NCBI GenBank assembly: GCA_002070275.1
Contig: MWCY01000029.1
Coordinates: forward strand, 1 to 36,126
DNA: 36,126 nucleotides
From: Candidatus Hydrogenedentes bacterium ADurb.Bin170
Lineage (GTDB): Bacteria; Hydrogenedentota; Hydrogenedentia; Hydrogenedentales; CAITNO01
Direction: 5' to 3'
In this document: piece after piece, positions 26,430 to 36,056 of the stretch
How the letters are laid out: each line of letters begins with the position of its first letter
How positions within the stretch are numbered: the stretch's first letter is position 1
The notes under the pieces: model-generated
What the model saw: only the letters and a program-made list of their open reading frames with translations
What the model was told of the DNA's origin: nothing
Database searches by the model: none
Made by a program: the position numbers and the translations under genes

Positions 26430-26921
26430 TTATTCCTGGGCAACAGCTTCTTCGCCATCACTTTCGATAGTCGCCGCCGACACGATCACAACTTTGCCGC
26501 CGGCGTCCTCAATTTTTTTCAAAGCACTTGCGCTTGCCGCCTGGACGATCAGAGTAAAGCGCTTCTGCACTTCACCGCGCCCAAGAACTTTGACCCCACC
26601 ACGTTCTCTCTTAGCCAGACGTGCATCCTGAAGCATTTCCCAGGTGATTTCGGCACCGTCTTCAAATACATCATTGATCACGTCCACATTAACGCCTGCC
26701 AGCGCAAAGCGTTTTTCGTGGTAGAAACCGCGTTTGGGCAGCCGACGCGCCAAAGGCATCTGGCCGCCTTCAAATGCGGGCCGCTGGCTATACCCTGCCC
26801 TGGACTTCTGACCGCCATGTCCGCGACCGGCCGTTTTGCCCCAGCCACTGCCATGACCCCGGCCAACTCGTTTTCTGTTTTTTCTAGTGTGCGGAGCACT
26901 TTTTAAACTATGCAGTTCCAT
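26430..26921 (-). CDS. rplO: Ribosomal protein L15 (uL15)
   Basis: L15 is a late-assembling large-subunit protein. The 163-residue product begins MELHSLKSAPHTRKNRKRVG, followed by the Gly-rich GRGHGSGWGKTAGRGHGGQK, the typical flexible N-terminal arm. The C-terminal globular part includes VKVLGRGEVQKRFTLIVQAA. It is slightly longer than E. coli L15. It follows rpsE by 54 bases, too short a gap to hold rpmD. Confidence 0.97.
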   Translation of the reverse strand: MELHSLKSAPHTRKNRKRVGRGHGSGWGKTAGRGHGGQKSRAGYSQRPAFEGGQMPLARRLPKRGFYHEKRFALAGVNVDVINDVFEDGAEITWEMLQDARLAKRERGGVKVLGRGEVQKRFTLIVQAASASALKKIEDAGGKVVIVSAATIESDGEEAVAQE

Positions 26922-26975
26922 GACTGTTCACTTCCTTTTAATTACGTTGTGGCAATCAGAGCGTGCTTCTGCTGA

Positions 26976-27491
26976 TTACAGCACTTCGGATACTTCCAAT
27001 CCACGCTCAGCCGCAACTTCTTCTACTTTTTTAAGGCTGCGCAATGCTTCTATGGTTGCCCAGACGATGTTGGTCACACAGTCGGAACCAAGCGACTTAG
27101 TCAGAATATTCTGATAGCCCGCAGCATCTACAACAGCACGAACCGCACCACCGGCAACCACACCGGTACCACGCGAGGCAGGCTTTAATAAGACCCGTGC
27201 AGCCCCAAGACGCCCAGTGATTTCATGAGGAATTGTGGTGGCGACAATGGGCACATTGATCAGGTTTTTCCAGGCTTTTTCAGTCCCTTTACGAATAGCT
27301 TCGGGAACTTCAGCCGCTTTACCCAGTGCAGCTCCGACATTACCGTTCCGATCGCCTACAACGACCAGCGCACTGAAATTAAAGCGCCTGCCGCCTTTTA
27401 CGACTTTAGCAACACGGTAAATTTTCACAACGTGCTGTACGTTTGAATCATCTTCTTTAAATTCGTTGGTTAACTCAGCTTTGCGATTCAT
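26976..27491 (-). CDS. rpsE: Ribosomal protein S5 (uS5)
   Basis: S5 supports decoding accuracy at the mRNA entry side of the small subunit. The 171-residue product has the double-stranded RNA-binding part [20 protein letters not shown] and the C-terminal part with [20 protein letters not shown] and [15 protein letters not shown]. The length matches the family. It lies between rplR and rplO. Confidence 0.98.
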   Translation of the reverse strand: MNRKAELTNEFKEDDSNVQHVVKIYRVAKVVKGGRRFNFSALVVVGDRNGNVGAALGKAAEVPEAIRKGTEKAWKNLINVPIVATTIPHEITGRLGAARVLLKPASRGTGVVAGGAVRAVVDAAGYQNILTKSLGSDCVTNIVWATIEALRSLKKVEEVAAERGLEVSEVL

Positions 27492-27538
27492 CTGGCCGCC
27501 TCATGTGTTTAAAACTATCTTGACTTGTAACCTGTCTG

Positions 27539-27892
27539 CTAAAACTGCAGTCCCGCTTCACGCGCCGCATCAGCAAGCGCCTTGACTCTGCCATGATACA
27601 AATGACCGCCTCTGTCAAAACTGACCTGGGTCACTTCTATGGCTTTTGCCTTTTCACCGATGGATTTTCCCACTTCTTTGGCACCCTGAATATTGCCGCC
27701 GTCTATTTTCAACGCCAGGGAAGAGGCAGTGGCTAAAGTGCGCCCTGTGGTATCATCAATTAACTGAGCATAAATATGCTTCAGGCTGCGCCCGACATGC
27801 AGACGGGGCCGCTCAGGAGTCCCGCTGATTTTCTTGCGAATGCGTTCCGCACGCAGTTTTTGCTGTATGATTTTAGGGTTCGTATGAGCCAT
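27539..27892 (-). CDS. rplR: Ribosomal protein L18 (uL18)
   Basis: L18 binds 5S rRNA with L5. The 117-residue product has [40 protein letters not shown] and the C-terminal [20 protein letters not shown], all typical. Length and position, between rplF and rpsE, are standard. Confidence 0.97.
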   Translation of the reverse strand: MAHTNPKIIQQKLRAERIRKKISGTPERPRLHVGRSLKHIYAQLIDDTTGRTLATASSLALKIDGGNIQGAKEVGKSIGEKAKAIEVTQVSFDRGGHLYHGRVKALADAAREAGLQF

Positions 27893-27947
27893 GATATGCC
27901 TTTCAATAAACCGGCTTTTTCGGCTGCCGGCTCTGGCTGATTAGTAC

Positions 27948-28487
27948 TTACTTTCCTGTAGTCTTGCTTTCTTTGCGGACTACAAACTCATTCTGATACC
28001 GGATCCCTTTGCCTTTGTACGGCTCAACAGCGCGGATCTTGCGAATATTAGCCGCAACCTGACCGACCAGCTCTTTGTTGATGCCCGTCACATGAATGGT
28101 GCTCGTACCTTCCACTTCCAGCGTAATGCCTTCAGGCGGTTCAACAACTACGGGGTGGCTGTACCCGATGACAAGGTTAAGATTTTTACCTTGCAGCGAA
28201 GCACGATAGCCGGTGCCTTCAATAAGCAGCGTCTTTTTAAAGCCTTCGCTTACGCCTACGACCATATTGTTCGCCAACGTCCGGGTTAGACCATGGAGCG
28301 CTTTATGTTCTTTGGCATCGCTTGGACGCATGACATTCAACTGTCCATCAGCCAGGGTCATCGTCATCTCCGGTGAAAAGCTGGCTTCCAGAGAGCCTTT
28401 GGGCCCGGTGACTTTCAAATGAGACCCGTTGAGCGTGCAGGTCACACCTGCGGGTACGGGTACCGGTAATTTTCCTATACGGGACAC
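27948..28487 (-). CDS. rplF: Ribosomal protein L6 (uL6)
   Basis: L6 lies at the base of the large-subunit stalk. The 179-residue product begins MSRIGKLPVPVPAGV and has the duplicated L6 fold. The second copy has VGYRA-type residues (TGYRASLQGKNLNLVIGYSH) and the conserved RAVEPYKGKGIRY near the C-terminus. Confidence 0.98.
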   Translation of the reverse strand: MSRIGKLPVPVPAGVTCTLNGSHLKVTGPKGSLEASFSPEMTMTLADGQLNVMRPSDAKEHKALHGLTRTLANNMVVGVSEGFKKTLLIEGTGYRASLQGKNLNLVIGYSHPVVVEPPEGITLEVEGTSTIHVTGINKELVGQVAANIRKIRAVEPYKGKGIRYQNEFVVRKESKTTGK

Positions 28488-28536
28488 GGCGCTGTAACTC
28501 CTATGTTATTAAAATCAAGTTGGGCGGTCAGTTTGT

Positions 28537-28935
28537 TTACCATACTTCACAAATCAGTTCACCGCCTACATTTTCCGCACGGGCTTGTTTTCCTGTCATA
28601 ACACCTTTGGAAGTACTGACAATAGAAATGCCCAGACCACTGCGAACAGGTTTCAGTTCGCTATGGGCCATGTAAACGCGAAGGCTAGGCTTGCTGATTC
28701 TGCGAACACCCTGTAAAACGGGCCGGCGATCGGGCAGATATTTCAATGCAATCCGAAGGGTTCCCTGCGGAGTATTATCGAGTTCTTCAAAACCCGCAAT
28801 ATATCCCTGTTCCTTCAGCACACGACAAATGGCAACTTTCATTTGGGAGCGCGGAACATCAACGCTTGGCTTCTGTGCCTGAAGACCATTACGAATCCGG
28901 GTCAGCAAATCGGCAATAGGGTCGCTCATTGACAT
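28537..28935 (-). CDS. rpsH: Ribosomal protein S8 (uS8)
   Basis: S8 binds 16S rRNA helix 21 and in E. coli represses the spc operon. The 132-residue product begins MSMSDPIADLLTRIRNG. It ends in the conserved GLGISIVSTSKGVMTGKQAR and GGELICEVW. A similar feedback role here is inferred and no target structure was recognised. Confidence 0.98.
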   Translation of the reverse strand: MSMSDPIADLLTRIRNGLQAQKPSVDVPRSQMKVAICRVLKEQGYIAGFEELDNTPQGTLRIALKYLPDRRPVLQGVRRISKPSLRVYMAHSELKPVRSGLGISIVSTSKGVMTGKQARAENVGGELICEVW

Positions 28936-28965
28936 AACTTTTCAATCCTTGTTCAAGAAATAATT

Positions 28966-29271
28966 TTACCAACTTGACTTGGTGACACCGGGAATTTTGC
29001 CTTCGTGCGCGAGTTCGCGCAGCGCGATTCTGGAAAGACCGAATTTTCTCAAGTACCCTCTGGGCCTTCCACTCAGTTTGCAGCGGTTGCGCAGTCGCAC
29101 CGGGCTGGAATCCCTGGGAAGCTTCGCCAGAGCACGACCTGCTGCAAGTCTCTCTTCCAGAGAGAGTTCGGGATCAATCATCGTTGCTTTCAAGGAGGCG
29201 CGTTTTTCCTTATATTTTTCAACAAGTTTCAACTGCCTCTTGTGCTTTTCTTTCTTGCTTAATTTAGCCAA
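28966..29271 (-). CDS. rpsN: Ribosomal protein S14 (uS14), zinc-free long form
   Basis: S14 is in the head of the small subunit. The 101-residue product is the long form. It has a single Cys ([20 protein letters not shown]) and no CxxC pairs, so it does not bind zinc. The C-terminal [19 protein letters not shown] is the family ending. It lies in its usual place between rplE and rpsH. Confidence 0.97.
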   Translation of the reverse strand: MAKLSKKEKHKRQLKLVEKYKEKRASLKATMIDPELSLEERLAAGRALAKLPRDSSPVRLRNRCKLSGRPRGYLRKFGLSRIALRELAHEGKIPGVTKSSW

Positions 29272-29324
29272 CGCTGTAAACCTTCTGTTGAGCGTTCAAC
29301 GCCCTGATGCTACCTGTCATCAAT

Positions 29325-29870
29325 TTACCCGGCAAAGGGCATTCCGAGATGTTTTAACAATGCATAACTTTCTTCAGCGGAATTAGAGTTTTTGATGACA
29401 AATGTCACGTTCATTCCTCTAACCCGGCTTACTTTATCCAGATTAATTTCCGGAAAGATCGTCTGCTCGCGAATACCCAGGGTATAATTGCCCTGTTTAT
29501 CAAACGCTTTAGGCGGCAGTCCGCGGAAGTCGCGGATCCGGGGTATCGCAATATTAAACAACCGATCAACAAACTCCCACATATAATCACCGCGTAAGGT
29601 GACCATGCACCCAATATTAGCACCTGCACGGAGTTTGAAATTGGATATAGATTTTCGGGCTTTGCGGATCACGGCTTTTTGTCCTGTAATCTGCGCCAGT
29701 TCCGCAATGGCGGCGTCCATATTCTTGGCATCAGCAATGGCATCGCCCACGCCCATGTTCACCACCACCTTTACCAGGCAAGGTACTTCCATAACATTTT
29801 TATAGTTGAACTCATTGGTGAGGGCGCCCACGATTTCTTTTCTGTAGTGCTCTTTTAATCTTGCAACCAC
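29325..29870 (-). CDS. rplE: Ribosomal protein L5 (uL5)
   Basis: L5 binds 5S rRNA and contacts S13 and the P-site tRNA. The 181-residue product has VVVNMGVGDAIADAK, KSISNFKLRAGANIGCMVTL, IPRIRDFRGLPPKAFD and the C-terminal LLKHLGMPF. The length matches the family. Confidence 0.98.
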   Translation of the reverse strand: MVARLKEHYRKEIVGALTNEFNYKNVMEVPCLVKVVVNMGVGDAIADAKNMDAAIAELAQITGQKAVIRKARKSISNFKLRAGANIGCMVTLRGDYMWEFVDRLFNIAIPRIRDFRGLPPKAFDKQGNYTLGIREQTIFPEINLDKVSRVRGMNVTFVIKNSNSAEESYALLKHLGMPFAG

Positions 29871-29937
29871 GACTTATTTCTCCTGGCAGATCCTGCTGCT
29901 TCACTGAGTACCAGACAGGCTGCGCTGTCCTGTAGAG

Positions 29938-30249
29938 TTAATCCAATACTTCTCCGGTAAGTTTCCACACGCGGACCCGCCTGCCGTCGGCAAGTTTTTT
30001 CATCTGAATTTGCGACGGCTGCTGTTTTTCCTCGCACCAGCCCATTACATTGGAAATGTGAATGGGAGCTTCCCGTTCAACGATTCCGCCGGTCTGGTTT
30101 CCCCGGCCGGGTTTGGTATGATGCTTGCGGATATTAACGCCTTCGACAAGGAGCGTATCTTTCTTGGGGTAAACTTCAAGAACCCGCCCGCGCCGTCCTT
30201 TATACCGACCGCTTGTAACAACAACGATATCTTTTTTTCTGATATACAT
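29938..30249 (-). CDS. rplX: Ribosomal protein L24 (uL24)
   Basis: L24 is an early large-subunit assembly protein with a KOW motif. The 103-residue product has VVTSGRYKGRRGRVLEVYPK, GVNIRKHHTKPGRGNQTGGI and ISNVMGWCEEKQQPS. I chose the ATG at 30249, 13 bases after rplN. A longer in-frame reading would run into rplN and adds no family sequence. Confidence 0.96.
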   Translation of the reverse strand: MYIRKKDIVVVTSGRYKGRRGRVLEVYPKKDTLLVEGVNIRKHHTKPGRGNQTGGIVEREAPIHISNVMGWCEEKQQPSQIQMKKLADGRRVRVWKLTGEVLD

Positions 30250-30262
30250 GGTACACCTAATC

Positions 30263-30631
30263 CTATAATACTTCGGGGGCCAGAGAGAGAATACGCAGGA
30301 AACCGCCTTCACGAAGTTCGCGAGGCACCGGCCCGAAAATACGGGTGCCGCGCGGCTCTTTCTGTGCATTGATCAGAACAGCAGCATTTGAATCAAAACG
30401 AATCACTGTTCCGTCCGGACGCTGTGTGTCCTGTTTCACGCGGACAATAACGGCCTTGACCACATCGCCTTTCTTGACAGCGGCGTTCGGGATGACTTCC
30501 CGGACGCTAGCGGTAACGATATCGCCGAGACTGGCATAACGTCTTTTTGAACCGCCCATCACCTGAATAACGCGCAGTTTACGTGCACCGGAGTTATCCG
30601 CAACATTTAACGTAGAGTAAATCTGGATCAT
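30263..30631 (-). CDS. rplN: Ribosomal protein L14 (uL14)
   Basis: L14 is at the subunit interface. The 122-residue product begins [20 protein letters not shown] and has [25 protein letters not shown] and [20 protein letters not shown]. These are hallmark segments at exact family length. Confidence 0.98.
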   Translation of the reverse strand: MIQIYSTLNVADNSGARKLRVIQVMGGSKRRYASLGDIVTASVREVIPNAAVKKGDVVKAVIVRVKQDTQRPDGTVIRFDSNAAVLINAQKEPRGTRIFGPVPRELREGGFLRILSLAPEVL

Positions 30632-30649
30632 AGAATCTATCCTTAACCG

Positions 30650-30934
30650 CTACTTAGCGCGTTCAATAATTTCCACCAAGCGCCAGCGTTTTGTCTTACT
30701 TAGCGGACGCGTTTCCCTGATACGAACGGTATCACCAACATTACATGTATTTTCAGCATCGTGGGCTTTATATTTTTTTGTGCGGCGCAGCGCTTTATTA
30801 TACAAGCGGTGCTCCTTCACCCGATCGACAGCCACGGTAATGGTTTTATCCATAGCGGTACTGACAACGAGGCCCACACGTTCCTTACGATTGCCTTTGT
30901 CGTCTTTTATTTCCTGCGTCACGTCGGTGCTCAT
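30650..30934 (-). CDS. rpsQ: Ribosomal protein S17 (uS17)
   Basis: S17 is a primary 16S rRNA-binding OB-fold protein. The 94-residue product has [39 protein letters not shown] and [16 protein letters not shown]. Its start overlaps the rpmC stop by four bases, so translation is probably coupled. Confidence 0.97.
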   Translation of the reverse strand: MSTDVTQEIKDDKGNRKERVGLVVSTAMDKTITVAVDRVKEHRLYNKALRRTKKYKAHDAENTCNVGDTVRIRETRPLSKTKRWRLVEIIERAK

Positions 30935-31146
30935 GATTCTGTAGTCCTTTTCGCCTCAGCCATTTCCCGCTCTTTTATAATGGTTTTGATTCTGGCTATG
31001 TCTTTGCGTGCTTCTCTTGCCCGACGAACATTTTCAACAACACCCGTCGCAAGCTGAAACCGGAAATTGACGATATTGTCGCGGCACTCTTTAAGCATCT
31101 GCTCAAGCGCTTCGTTGGTTTTTTCTCTCAGTTCTTTGGCTTTCAA
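30931..31146 (-). CDS. rpmC: Ribosomal protein L29 (uL29)
   Basis: L29 lies near the exit tunnel, where it helps bind trigger factor and the signal recognition particle. The 71-residue product has [33 protein letters not shown] and [13 protein letters not shown], matching the two-helix family. It lies between rplP and rpsQ. Confidence 0.96.
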   Translation of the reverse strand: MKAKELREKTNEALEQMLKECRDNIVNFRFQLATGVVENVRRAREARKDIARIKTIIKEREMAEAKRTTES

Positions 31147-31176
31147 TGCATGACACTCCGTAGTTGGGACCAGCCA

Positions 31177-31587
31177 CTATTGCATACGCGATACAAAGCG
31201 GGTCTTAATGGGAAGTTTAAATCCAGCAAGGCGGACAGCTTCCCGGGCGAGGGTTTCAGGTACGCCTTCAATCTCAAACATAATGCGTCCGGGTTTCACA
31301 ACGGCCACCCACTGATCCGGAGCACCTTTTCCTTTACCCATACGTGTTTCAGCAGGTTTCTTCGTAATGGGCTTGTCCGGAAAGACACGGATGAACACTT
31401 TACCGCCACGCCGTAAATGGCGATTGATGGCGACACGCGCTGCTTCAATCTGACGGGAGGTAATCCAGCCATCCTGCAGCGCCTTCAGACCGAATTCGCC
31501 TTCTTCCAGACTGTAGCCGCCTTTGGCAGCTCCCATACGACGACCGCGCTGCTGTTTACGATATTTTACACGTTTTGGCATTAACAT
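31177..31587 (-). CDS. rplP: Ribosomal protein L16 (uL16)
   Basis: L16 contacts tRNA at the A and P sites. The 136-residue product begins [19 protein letters not shown] and has [20 protein letters not shown] and [20 protein letters not shown]. The normal rplP-rpmC-rpsQ order is kept. The ATG at 31581 is a possible alternative start, but MLMPKR is common in the family. Confidence 0.98.
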   Translation of the reverse strand: MLMPKRVKYRKQQRGRRMGAAKGGYSLEEGEFGLKALQDGWITSRQIEAARVAINRHLRRGGKVFIRVFPDKPITKKPAETRMGKGKGAPDQWVAVVKPGRIMFEIEGVPETLAREAVRLAGFKLPIKTRFVSRMQ

Positions 31588-31651
31588 GACTTATCAGTCT
31601 CCACTATGTGCCTGTGGCACGATTGTGCAAATTTTCAGGATTATTCGTTTG

Positions 31652-32467
31652 TTACTTAGGAGAAGCTCCGTCGGAACCGCGACCGCCACGGGAACCGCGT
31701 CCACCACGCCTATCACCGCGACCAGATTTTCCGCCAGCCTGATCATCACGATTACCCCTGAATGTCCGGCTGCGCCCGCTATCCTGCGCTTCTTTTTCAG
31801 GGGCAAGATCATCTATTCTTTCACCAGGCATTATGTCGCCCAGATAAATCCACACTTTCACCCCGATTGCGCCGTAGGTGGTACGGCTTGTAGAGGTGCC
31901 ATAATCTACATTGGCACGCAATGTATGCAGGGGCACACTGCCTTCCCGGCTTTGCTCTGCACGGGCGATTTCTGCGCCGTTTAATCTGCCGGCAATTCGA
32001 ATTCGAATACCCTTTGCGCCCATGCGCATGGTACTCTGCATCGCTTTTTTCATTGCACGTCGGAAAGAAACACGCCGTTCCAACTGCGAAGCAAGACGGT
32101 CTGCCACAAGCTGTGCGCTTAATTCTGCAACTTCGATCTGCTTAATTTCTATTTCCACGTCATGGTCGGTAAGCTTTTGAAGTTCCATCCGCAGCTTATC
32201 CACGCGGTCTCCGCTGCTGCCGACTGCGTAAGCCTTTTGAGGTGTGAAAATGAACACCTTGGTCTTACGGCCGACCCGCTCTATAACCACCTTGCCTACT
32301 TCGGCTTTCGGATTATCGGGATCGTTTTCCAGACGTTTTTTAACATACTCTCTAATCTGCAAATCTTTATGCAGCAGTTCAGAATAGTCTTTGCCGGCAT
32401 ACCAGATGGATGACCAGTTCTGGATAACGCCCAGACGAAAACCGAAAGGATGAATCTTCTGACCCAT
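31652..32467 (-). CDS. rpsC: Ribosomal protein S3 (uS3) with extended C-terminus
   Basis: S3 lines the mRNA entry channel. The 271-residue product has the KH domain ([20 protein letters not shown] to about residue 110) and the C-terminal domain with [20 protein letters not shown] and [14 protein letters not shown]. It is roughly 35-40 residues longer than E. coli S3. The extra tail is rich in Gly, Arg and Asp ([16 protein letters not shown]). Such disordered tails are known in several lineages and their role is unclear. Confidence 0.97.
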   Translation of the reverse strand: MGQKIHPFGFRLGVIQNWSSIWYAGKDYSELLHKDLQIREYVKKRLENDPDNPKAEVGKVVIERVGRKTKVFIFTPQKAYAVGSSGDRVDKLRMELQKLTDHDVEIEIKQIEVAELSAQLVADRLASQLERRVSFRRAMKKAMQSTMRMGAKGIRIRIAGRLNGAEIARAEQSREGSVPLHTLRANVDYGTSTSRTTYGAIGVKVWIYLGDIMPGERIDDLAPEKEAQDSGRSRTFRGNRDDQAGGKSGRGDRRGGRGSRGGRGSDGASPK

Positions 32468-32478
32468 GAGTATCTCCT

Positions 32479-32826
32479 CTATTCCGTGATGGTCAGGGTT
32501 ACATGACTGCTGCGATGACGGATACGACCTGCGCGTCCGCGAGCCATAGGCTGGTGGCGGTAAAAGGTGCGCCCTTCGTCCACCATAATTGTGTTGACTT
32601 TAAAATCATCTGTGTCAACACGGCGCCGCACTTCTCTGGCTTGCATCTCAACGTTTGCCACTGCCGAATCCAACAGTTTGCGGATGGGCTCTGCTGAACG
32701 TTTTAAAGAGAATTCCAGAATATCCCGTGCTTCTAAAACCCTTTTGCCACGAATCATATCAGCTACCAGACGCGCTTTTCTGGCGGAGATCCGGATATTT
32801 TTTACTTTTGCCCGTGCTGTAAGCAT
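32479..32826 (-). CDS. rplV: Ribosomal protein L22 (uL22)
   Basis: L22 reaches into the exit tunnel. The 115-residue product has [35 protein letters not shown] and the tunnel hairpin, which ends [19 protein letters not shown]. The length fits the family, and it lies 11 bases before rpsC. Confidence 0.97.
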   Translation of the reverse strand: MLTARAKVKNIRISARKARLVADMIRGKRVLEARDILEFSLKRSAEPIRKLLDSAVANVEMQAREVRRRVDTDDFKVNTIMVDEGRTFYRHQPMARGRAGRIRHRSSHVTLTITE

Positions 32827-32841
32827 GGCTGAAGACTCCTG

Positions 32842-33105
32842 TTATTTTTTGCCCGCGTGAGAACGGAAAGTGCGTGTAGGCGCGAACTCACCCAGTTTAT
32901 GCCCTACCATGTTTTCTGTTACGAATACAGGGAGGAACGACTTCCCATTATGAACCGCCAAGGTCAGACCCACCATATCGGGAATGATCGTGGAACGGCG
33001 TGACCAGGTCTTAATAACCCTTCGGTCTCTTTCACGCTGTTGCTTGTCTACTTTCCGCAGCAGGTGATCGTCAATGAAATAGCCTTTCTTTAACGAACGG
33101 GACAC
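32842..33105 (-). CDS. rpsS: Ribosomal protein S19 (uS19)
   Basis: S19 pairs with S13 in the small-subunit head. The 87-residue product begins [19 protein letters not shown] and has [20 protein letters not shown] and [19 protein letters not shown], the full family signature. Confidence 0.98.
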   Translation of the reverse strand: MSRSLKKGYFIDDHLLRKVDKQQRERDRRVIKTWSRRSTIIPDMVGLTLAVHNGKSFLPVFVTENMVGHKLGEFAPTRTFRSHAGKK

Positions 33106-33174
33106 CTGTTTACTCCTTATTGGTTTTGCCTGTTTCAGGCATCATATTGCAGTTGTCAGGCACTTAGCCTGCTG

Positions 33175-34002
33175 TTATGCATTTCTCCGCCGAATAATAA
33201 ACTGATTGGACCGGTTGTTTTTCTTCCGTGTCTTACGTCCTTTGGTGGGTACGCCCCAGGGGGACACAGGATGACGACCGCCGGAAGTGCGACCTTCACC
33301 GCCGCCATGGGGATGGTCTACCGGGTTCATTGCCACACCGCGAACCTTAGGCCTCCGTCCGAGCCAGCGGGTTCTTCCCGCTTTGCCCAGCGCAATATTG
33401 GCATGATCTTCGTTGCTGACTGTGCCCAGCGTGGCGCGGCACTCGCTGAAGAAGCGACGCATTTCTCCGGAAGGCAGGCGCAGCACCACAAATTTGCCTT
33501 CTTTCGCCAGAAGCTGACATTTGTTCCCTGCCGATCTTGCAATTTGTCCGCCTTTTCCAGGGGTAAGTTCGACATTGTAGACGACACTACCCAGAGGCAT
33601 GCGACCCAGTTCCATGGTATTGCCGGGTTCAAAATCGGCCTTGTCACCGCTGAGGATCTTCTGTCCTACTTTGAGGGCAGTGTTAGCAATCATATAACGC
33701 TTTTCGCCGTCGGCATAGTTAATCAGCGCGATTCTTGCCGTACGATTAGGATCGTATTCAAGGGTGGCAACGGTTCCGGGGATACCGTCTTTATTGCACC
33801 GGTAATCAATAACGCGGTACAGCCTTTTGCTGCCGCCACCGCGACGACGAAGCGTAACTCGACCCATATTGTTTCTGCCGCTGATCCGCTTTTTCGGCTT
33901 CAGGAGCTTTTTCTCTGCCTTGACAGCAGACAACTCGGAGAAGTCCGATACGGTCATGTGACGGCGGGACGGTGTATATGGTTTATAACGTTTGATAGGC
34001 AT
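33175..34002 (-). CDS. rplB: Ribosomal protein L2 (uL2)
   Basis: L2 is needed for subunit joining and peptidyl transfer. The 275-residue product begins [20 protein letters not shown] and has [35 protein letters not shown] and the C-terminal [20 protein letters not shown] with the key His. The length matches the family. Confidence 0.99.
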   Translation of the reverse strand: MPIKRYKPYTPSRRHMTVSDFSELSAVKAEKKLLKPKKRISGRNNMGRVTLRRRGGGSKRLYRVIDYRCNKDGIPGTVATLEYDPNRTARIALINYADGEKRYMIANTALKVGQKILSGDKADFEPGNTMELGRMPLGSVVYNVELTPGKGGQIARSAGNKCQLLAKEGKFVVLRLPSGEMRRFFSECRATLGTVSNEDHANIALGKAGRTRWLGRRPKVRGVAMNPVDHPHGGGEGRTSGGRHPVSPWGVPTKGRKTRKKNNRSNQFIIRRRNA

Positions 34003-34016
34003 CAGTAATATCTCCG

Positions 34017-34316
34017 TCAGATGAATTCAATGGAGTCACCGTCCCGCAGGGTAACGATGGCTTTTTTCCAATGGGCACGGCGACCGCTGAGACGCGTTCC
34101 AAACTGACGGCGGGATTTGCCCCGACAGTTCATGGTTCGCACAGCGACCACTTTAATTTCTTCTTTCCGGTACATTTCCTCAACAGCCTCGCCGATCTGC
34201 TTTTTATTGGCTGCCGGATTGACACGAAACACATAGTGGTTGCCGTTTTCTCTGAGAATCTGTGATTCTTCAGTGACGATAGGCCGATCTATAATCTTAT
34301 GATATTCAAGGGTCAT
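34017..34316 (-). CDS. rplW: Ribosomal protein L23 (uL23)
   Basis: L23 is the exit-tunnel docking site for trigger factor and the signal recognition particle. The 99-residue product has [40 protein letters not shown] and [13 protein letters not shown]. Its start overlaps the rplD stop by four bases (ATGA). Confidence 0.97.
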   Translation of the reverse strand: MTLEYHKIIDRPIVTEESQILRENGNHYVFRVNPAANKKQIGEAVEEMYRKEEIKVVAVRTMNCRGKSRRQFGTRLSGRRAHWKKAIVTLRDGDSIEFI

Positions 34317-34939
34317 GCCAGCCGCTCCTCAAGTTTGGGCAGCGCTTCCTGCTGTAGAACGATTCGAGTGGCATTCAGCACGTCCAACACATTGAGGTCG
34401 GAAGCGGTTCTTACAGCCACATTCGGAATATTCCGTGAGGACAAAAGCACTACCGGGTTATGCTCTGCTACGACAAAAAGGGTACGACGGGCATCCGCAT
34501 CGATTGCTTCGACCATGTCCGCGAAAGCCTTTGTTTTCGGTGCATCAAAAGTAAGCCCTGAAAGAACGCATAAACGCTCGGCTTTCACCCGATTGCTCAA
34601 TACGCCGCACAGCGCCTGGCGCTTCATACCGACAGTAAGACTTGTGCGATAGCTGCGGGGAACAGGCCCAAAAACAACACCGCCACCTTTAAGTCCCGGC
34701 TCGCGACTGCTGCCACGACGGGCACGACCAGTGCCTTTCTGACGGAAGGGCTTGGCACCACCGCCGGAAACTTCACCACGCGTTTTGGTTTTGTGCGTGC
34801 CCTGCCGTTTGTTGGCCTGCAGCCCCACAACCACGTCATGAAGCAAGGTATCGCTTACTTCTACGTCAAAGACGGCACTGCTGGCTTCAATCGGTGCCTG
34901 CTCCGCACCCTGCATGTTTACAACTCTGAGGGTTACCAT
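34313..34939 (-). CDS. rplD: Ribosomal protein L4 (uL4)
   Basis: L4 lines the exit tunnel and in E. coli represses the S10 operon. The 208-residue product has the tunnel loop KTKTRGEVSGGGAKPFRQKG followed by TGRARRGSSREPGLKGGGVV. The C-terminal domain has LNVLDVLNATRIVLQQEALP. No S10-leader-type attenuator is obvious upstream of rpsJ. Confidence 0.98.
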   Translation of the reverse strand: MVTLRVVNMQGAEQAPIEASSAVFDVEVSDTLLHDVVVGLQANKRQGTHKTKTRGEVSGGGAKPFRQKGTGRARRGSSREPGLKGGGVVFGPVPRSYRTSLTVGMKRQALCGVLSNRVKAERLCVLSGLTFDAPKTKAFADMVEAIDADARRTLFVVAEHNPVVLLSSRNIPNVAVRTASDLNVLDVLNATRIVLQQEALPKLEERLA

Positions 34940-34941
34940 GA

Positions 34942-35580
34942 TTATCTGGCTCCCTTCACACTGTGTTTAACCATGATCATTCCGCCATTGGCACCAGGAA
35001 CAGCGCCTCGGATAACCAGGAGGTTCTTTTCGTGGACCACATCAATAATTTCGAGATTCTGAACCGTTACACGGCAATTGCCCATCTGCCCGGGCATTTT
35101 CTTGCCCTTCACAATTTCCGCCGGTGTGGCACTTGCGCCCACGGAACCGGGCCGACGGTGAAAACGGGAGCCGTGCGTGTTGGGACCGCCCGCGAAATTG
35201 TGGCGTTTCATTGCCCCGGCGAAGCCCCGGCCTTTGCTCAGACCGGATACATCTACACGATCACCCTTTTTGAAGATATCACTGCCGATCATATCTCCGG
35301 GCTTTAATTCGCTGTCATTATCAACTTTAAATTCCCGAAGCACCTTTTTCGGCTCAACACCTGCGGCTTTGAAATGCTCACGAAGGGGCTTGGTGCATCT
35401 GCTTTCTTTTTTGTCACCATAACCAACCTGGACCGCCTCGTAGCCATCGCGGTCAGCGGTTTTGCGCTGTACCACGGTGCACGGCCCGGCTTGAAGCAAA
35501 GTGACAGGGATCCACAACCCCTCTTCGGTGAAGAGTCGGGTCATGCCCAGTTTTTTTCCCAACAAACCTTTCAGCATCAT
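34942..35580 (-). CDS. rplC: Ribosomal protein L3 (uL3)
   Basis: L3 is a primary 23S rRNA-binding protein near the peptidyl-transferase centre. The 212-residue product begins MMLKGLLGKKLGMTRLFTEE and has KRHNFAGGPNTHGSRFHRRP and VKGKKMPGQMGNCRVTVQNL. I chose the ATG at 35580 because GAGGA lies five bases before it. The in-frame ATG at 35601 would place this site inside the gene. Confidence 0.97.
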   Translation of the reverse strand: MMLKGLLGKKLGMTRLFTEEGLWIPVTLLQAGPCTVVQRKTADRDGYEAVQVGYGDKKESRCTKPLREHFKAAGVEPKKVLREFKVDNDSELKPGDMIGSDIFKKGDRVDVSGLSKGRGFAGAMKRHNFAGGPNTHGSRFHRRPGSVGASATPAEIVKGKKMPGQMGNCRVTVQNLEIIDVVHEKNLLVIRGAVPGANGGMIMVKHSVKGAR

Positions 35581-35637
35581 TCTTATCCTCACAGCGGACA
35601 TCAGTACCGGAAGGCACCCGTCCGCCAGGCTCGGTTG

Positions 35638-35946
35638 CTATTTGATTTCTACATCCACACCAGCCGGCAGCGCCAGTTTCATCAGAGCGTCCACTGTATT
35701 GGAACTGGGCTTAAGAATGTCCAGCACTCGCTTATGCGTACGGCTTTCGAATTGCTCACGGGATTTTTTATCCACATGCGGGCTGCGCAACACAGTGTAT
35801 TTGCTCATTTGGGTGGGAAGCGGGATAGGACCGCGTACGTCAGAGCCTGTGCTGCGGGCTGCCGTAACAATCTGGTTAATAGACTTGTCAAGCAAGCGGT
35901 GATCATAGGCTTGTAATTTAAGTCTGATTTTAGAGTCAGAGCTCAT
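35638..35946 (-). CDS. rpsJ: Ribosomal protein S10 (uS10)
   Basis: S10 is in the small-subunit head and in some bacteria also joins transcription antitermination complexes with NusB. The 102-residue product has [37 protein letters not shown] and [21 protein letters not shown] chose the ATG at 35946 because GGAG lies six bases before it. A start at 35982 would add 12 unrelated residues. Confidence 0.98.
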   Translation of the reverse strand: MSSDSKIRLKLQAYDHRLLDKSINQIVTAARSTGSDVRGPIPLPTQMSKYTVLRSPHVDKKSREQFESRTHKRVLDILKPSSNTVDALMKLALPAGVDVEIK

Positions 35947-36026
35947 GATATTCTCCACTGTCAGATGACGACTGCGCCACAACTACGCCGGACGCAACTT
36001 TGCTGTTTTACAATCAATTTCAAGGA

Positions 36027-36043
36027 GCAGGCACTGTGCCTGC
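36027..36043 (-). other. Hairpin between tuf and rpsJ
   Basis: GCAGGCA and TGCCTGC form a perfect seven-base-pair stem with a three-base loop, 13 bases after the tuf stop. No T tract follows on the minus strand, so it is not a standard terminator. It could slow transcription or mark an RNA processing site. Confidence 0.4.
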
Positions 36044-36056
36044 ACCATTTCTCAGA

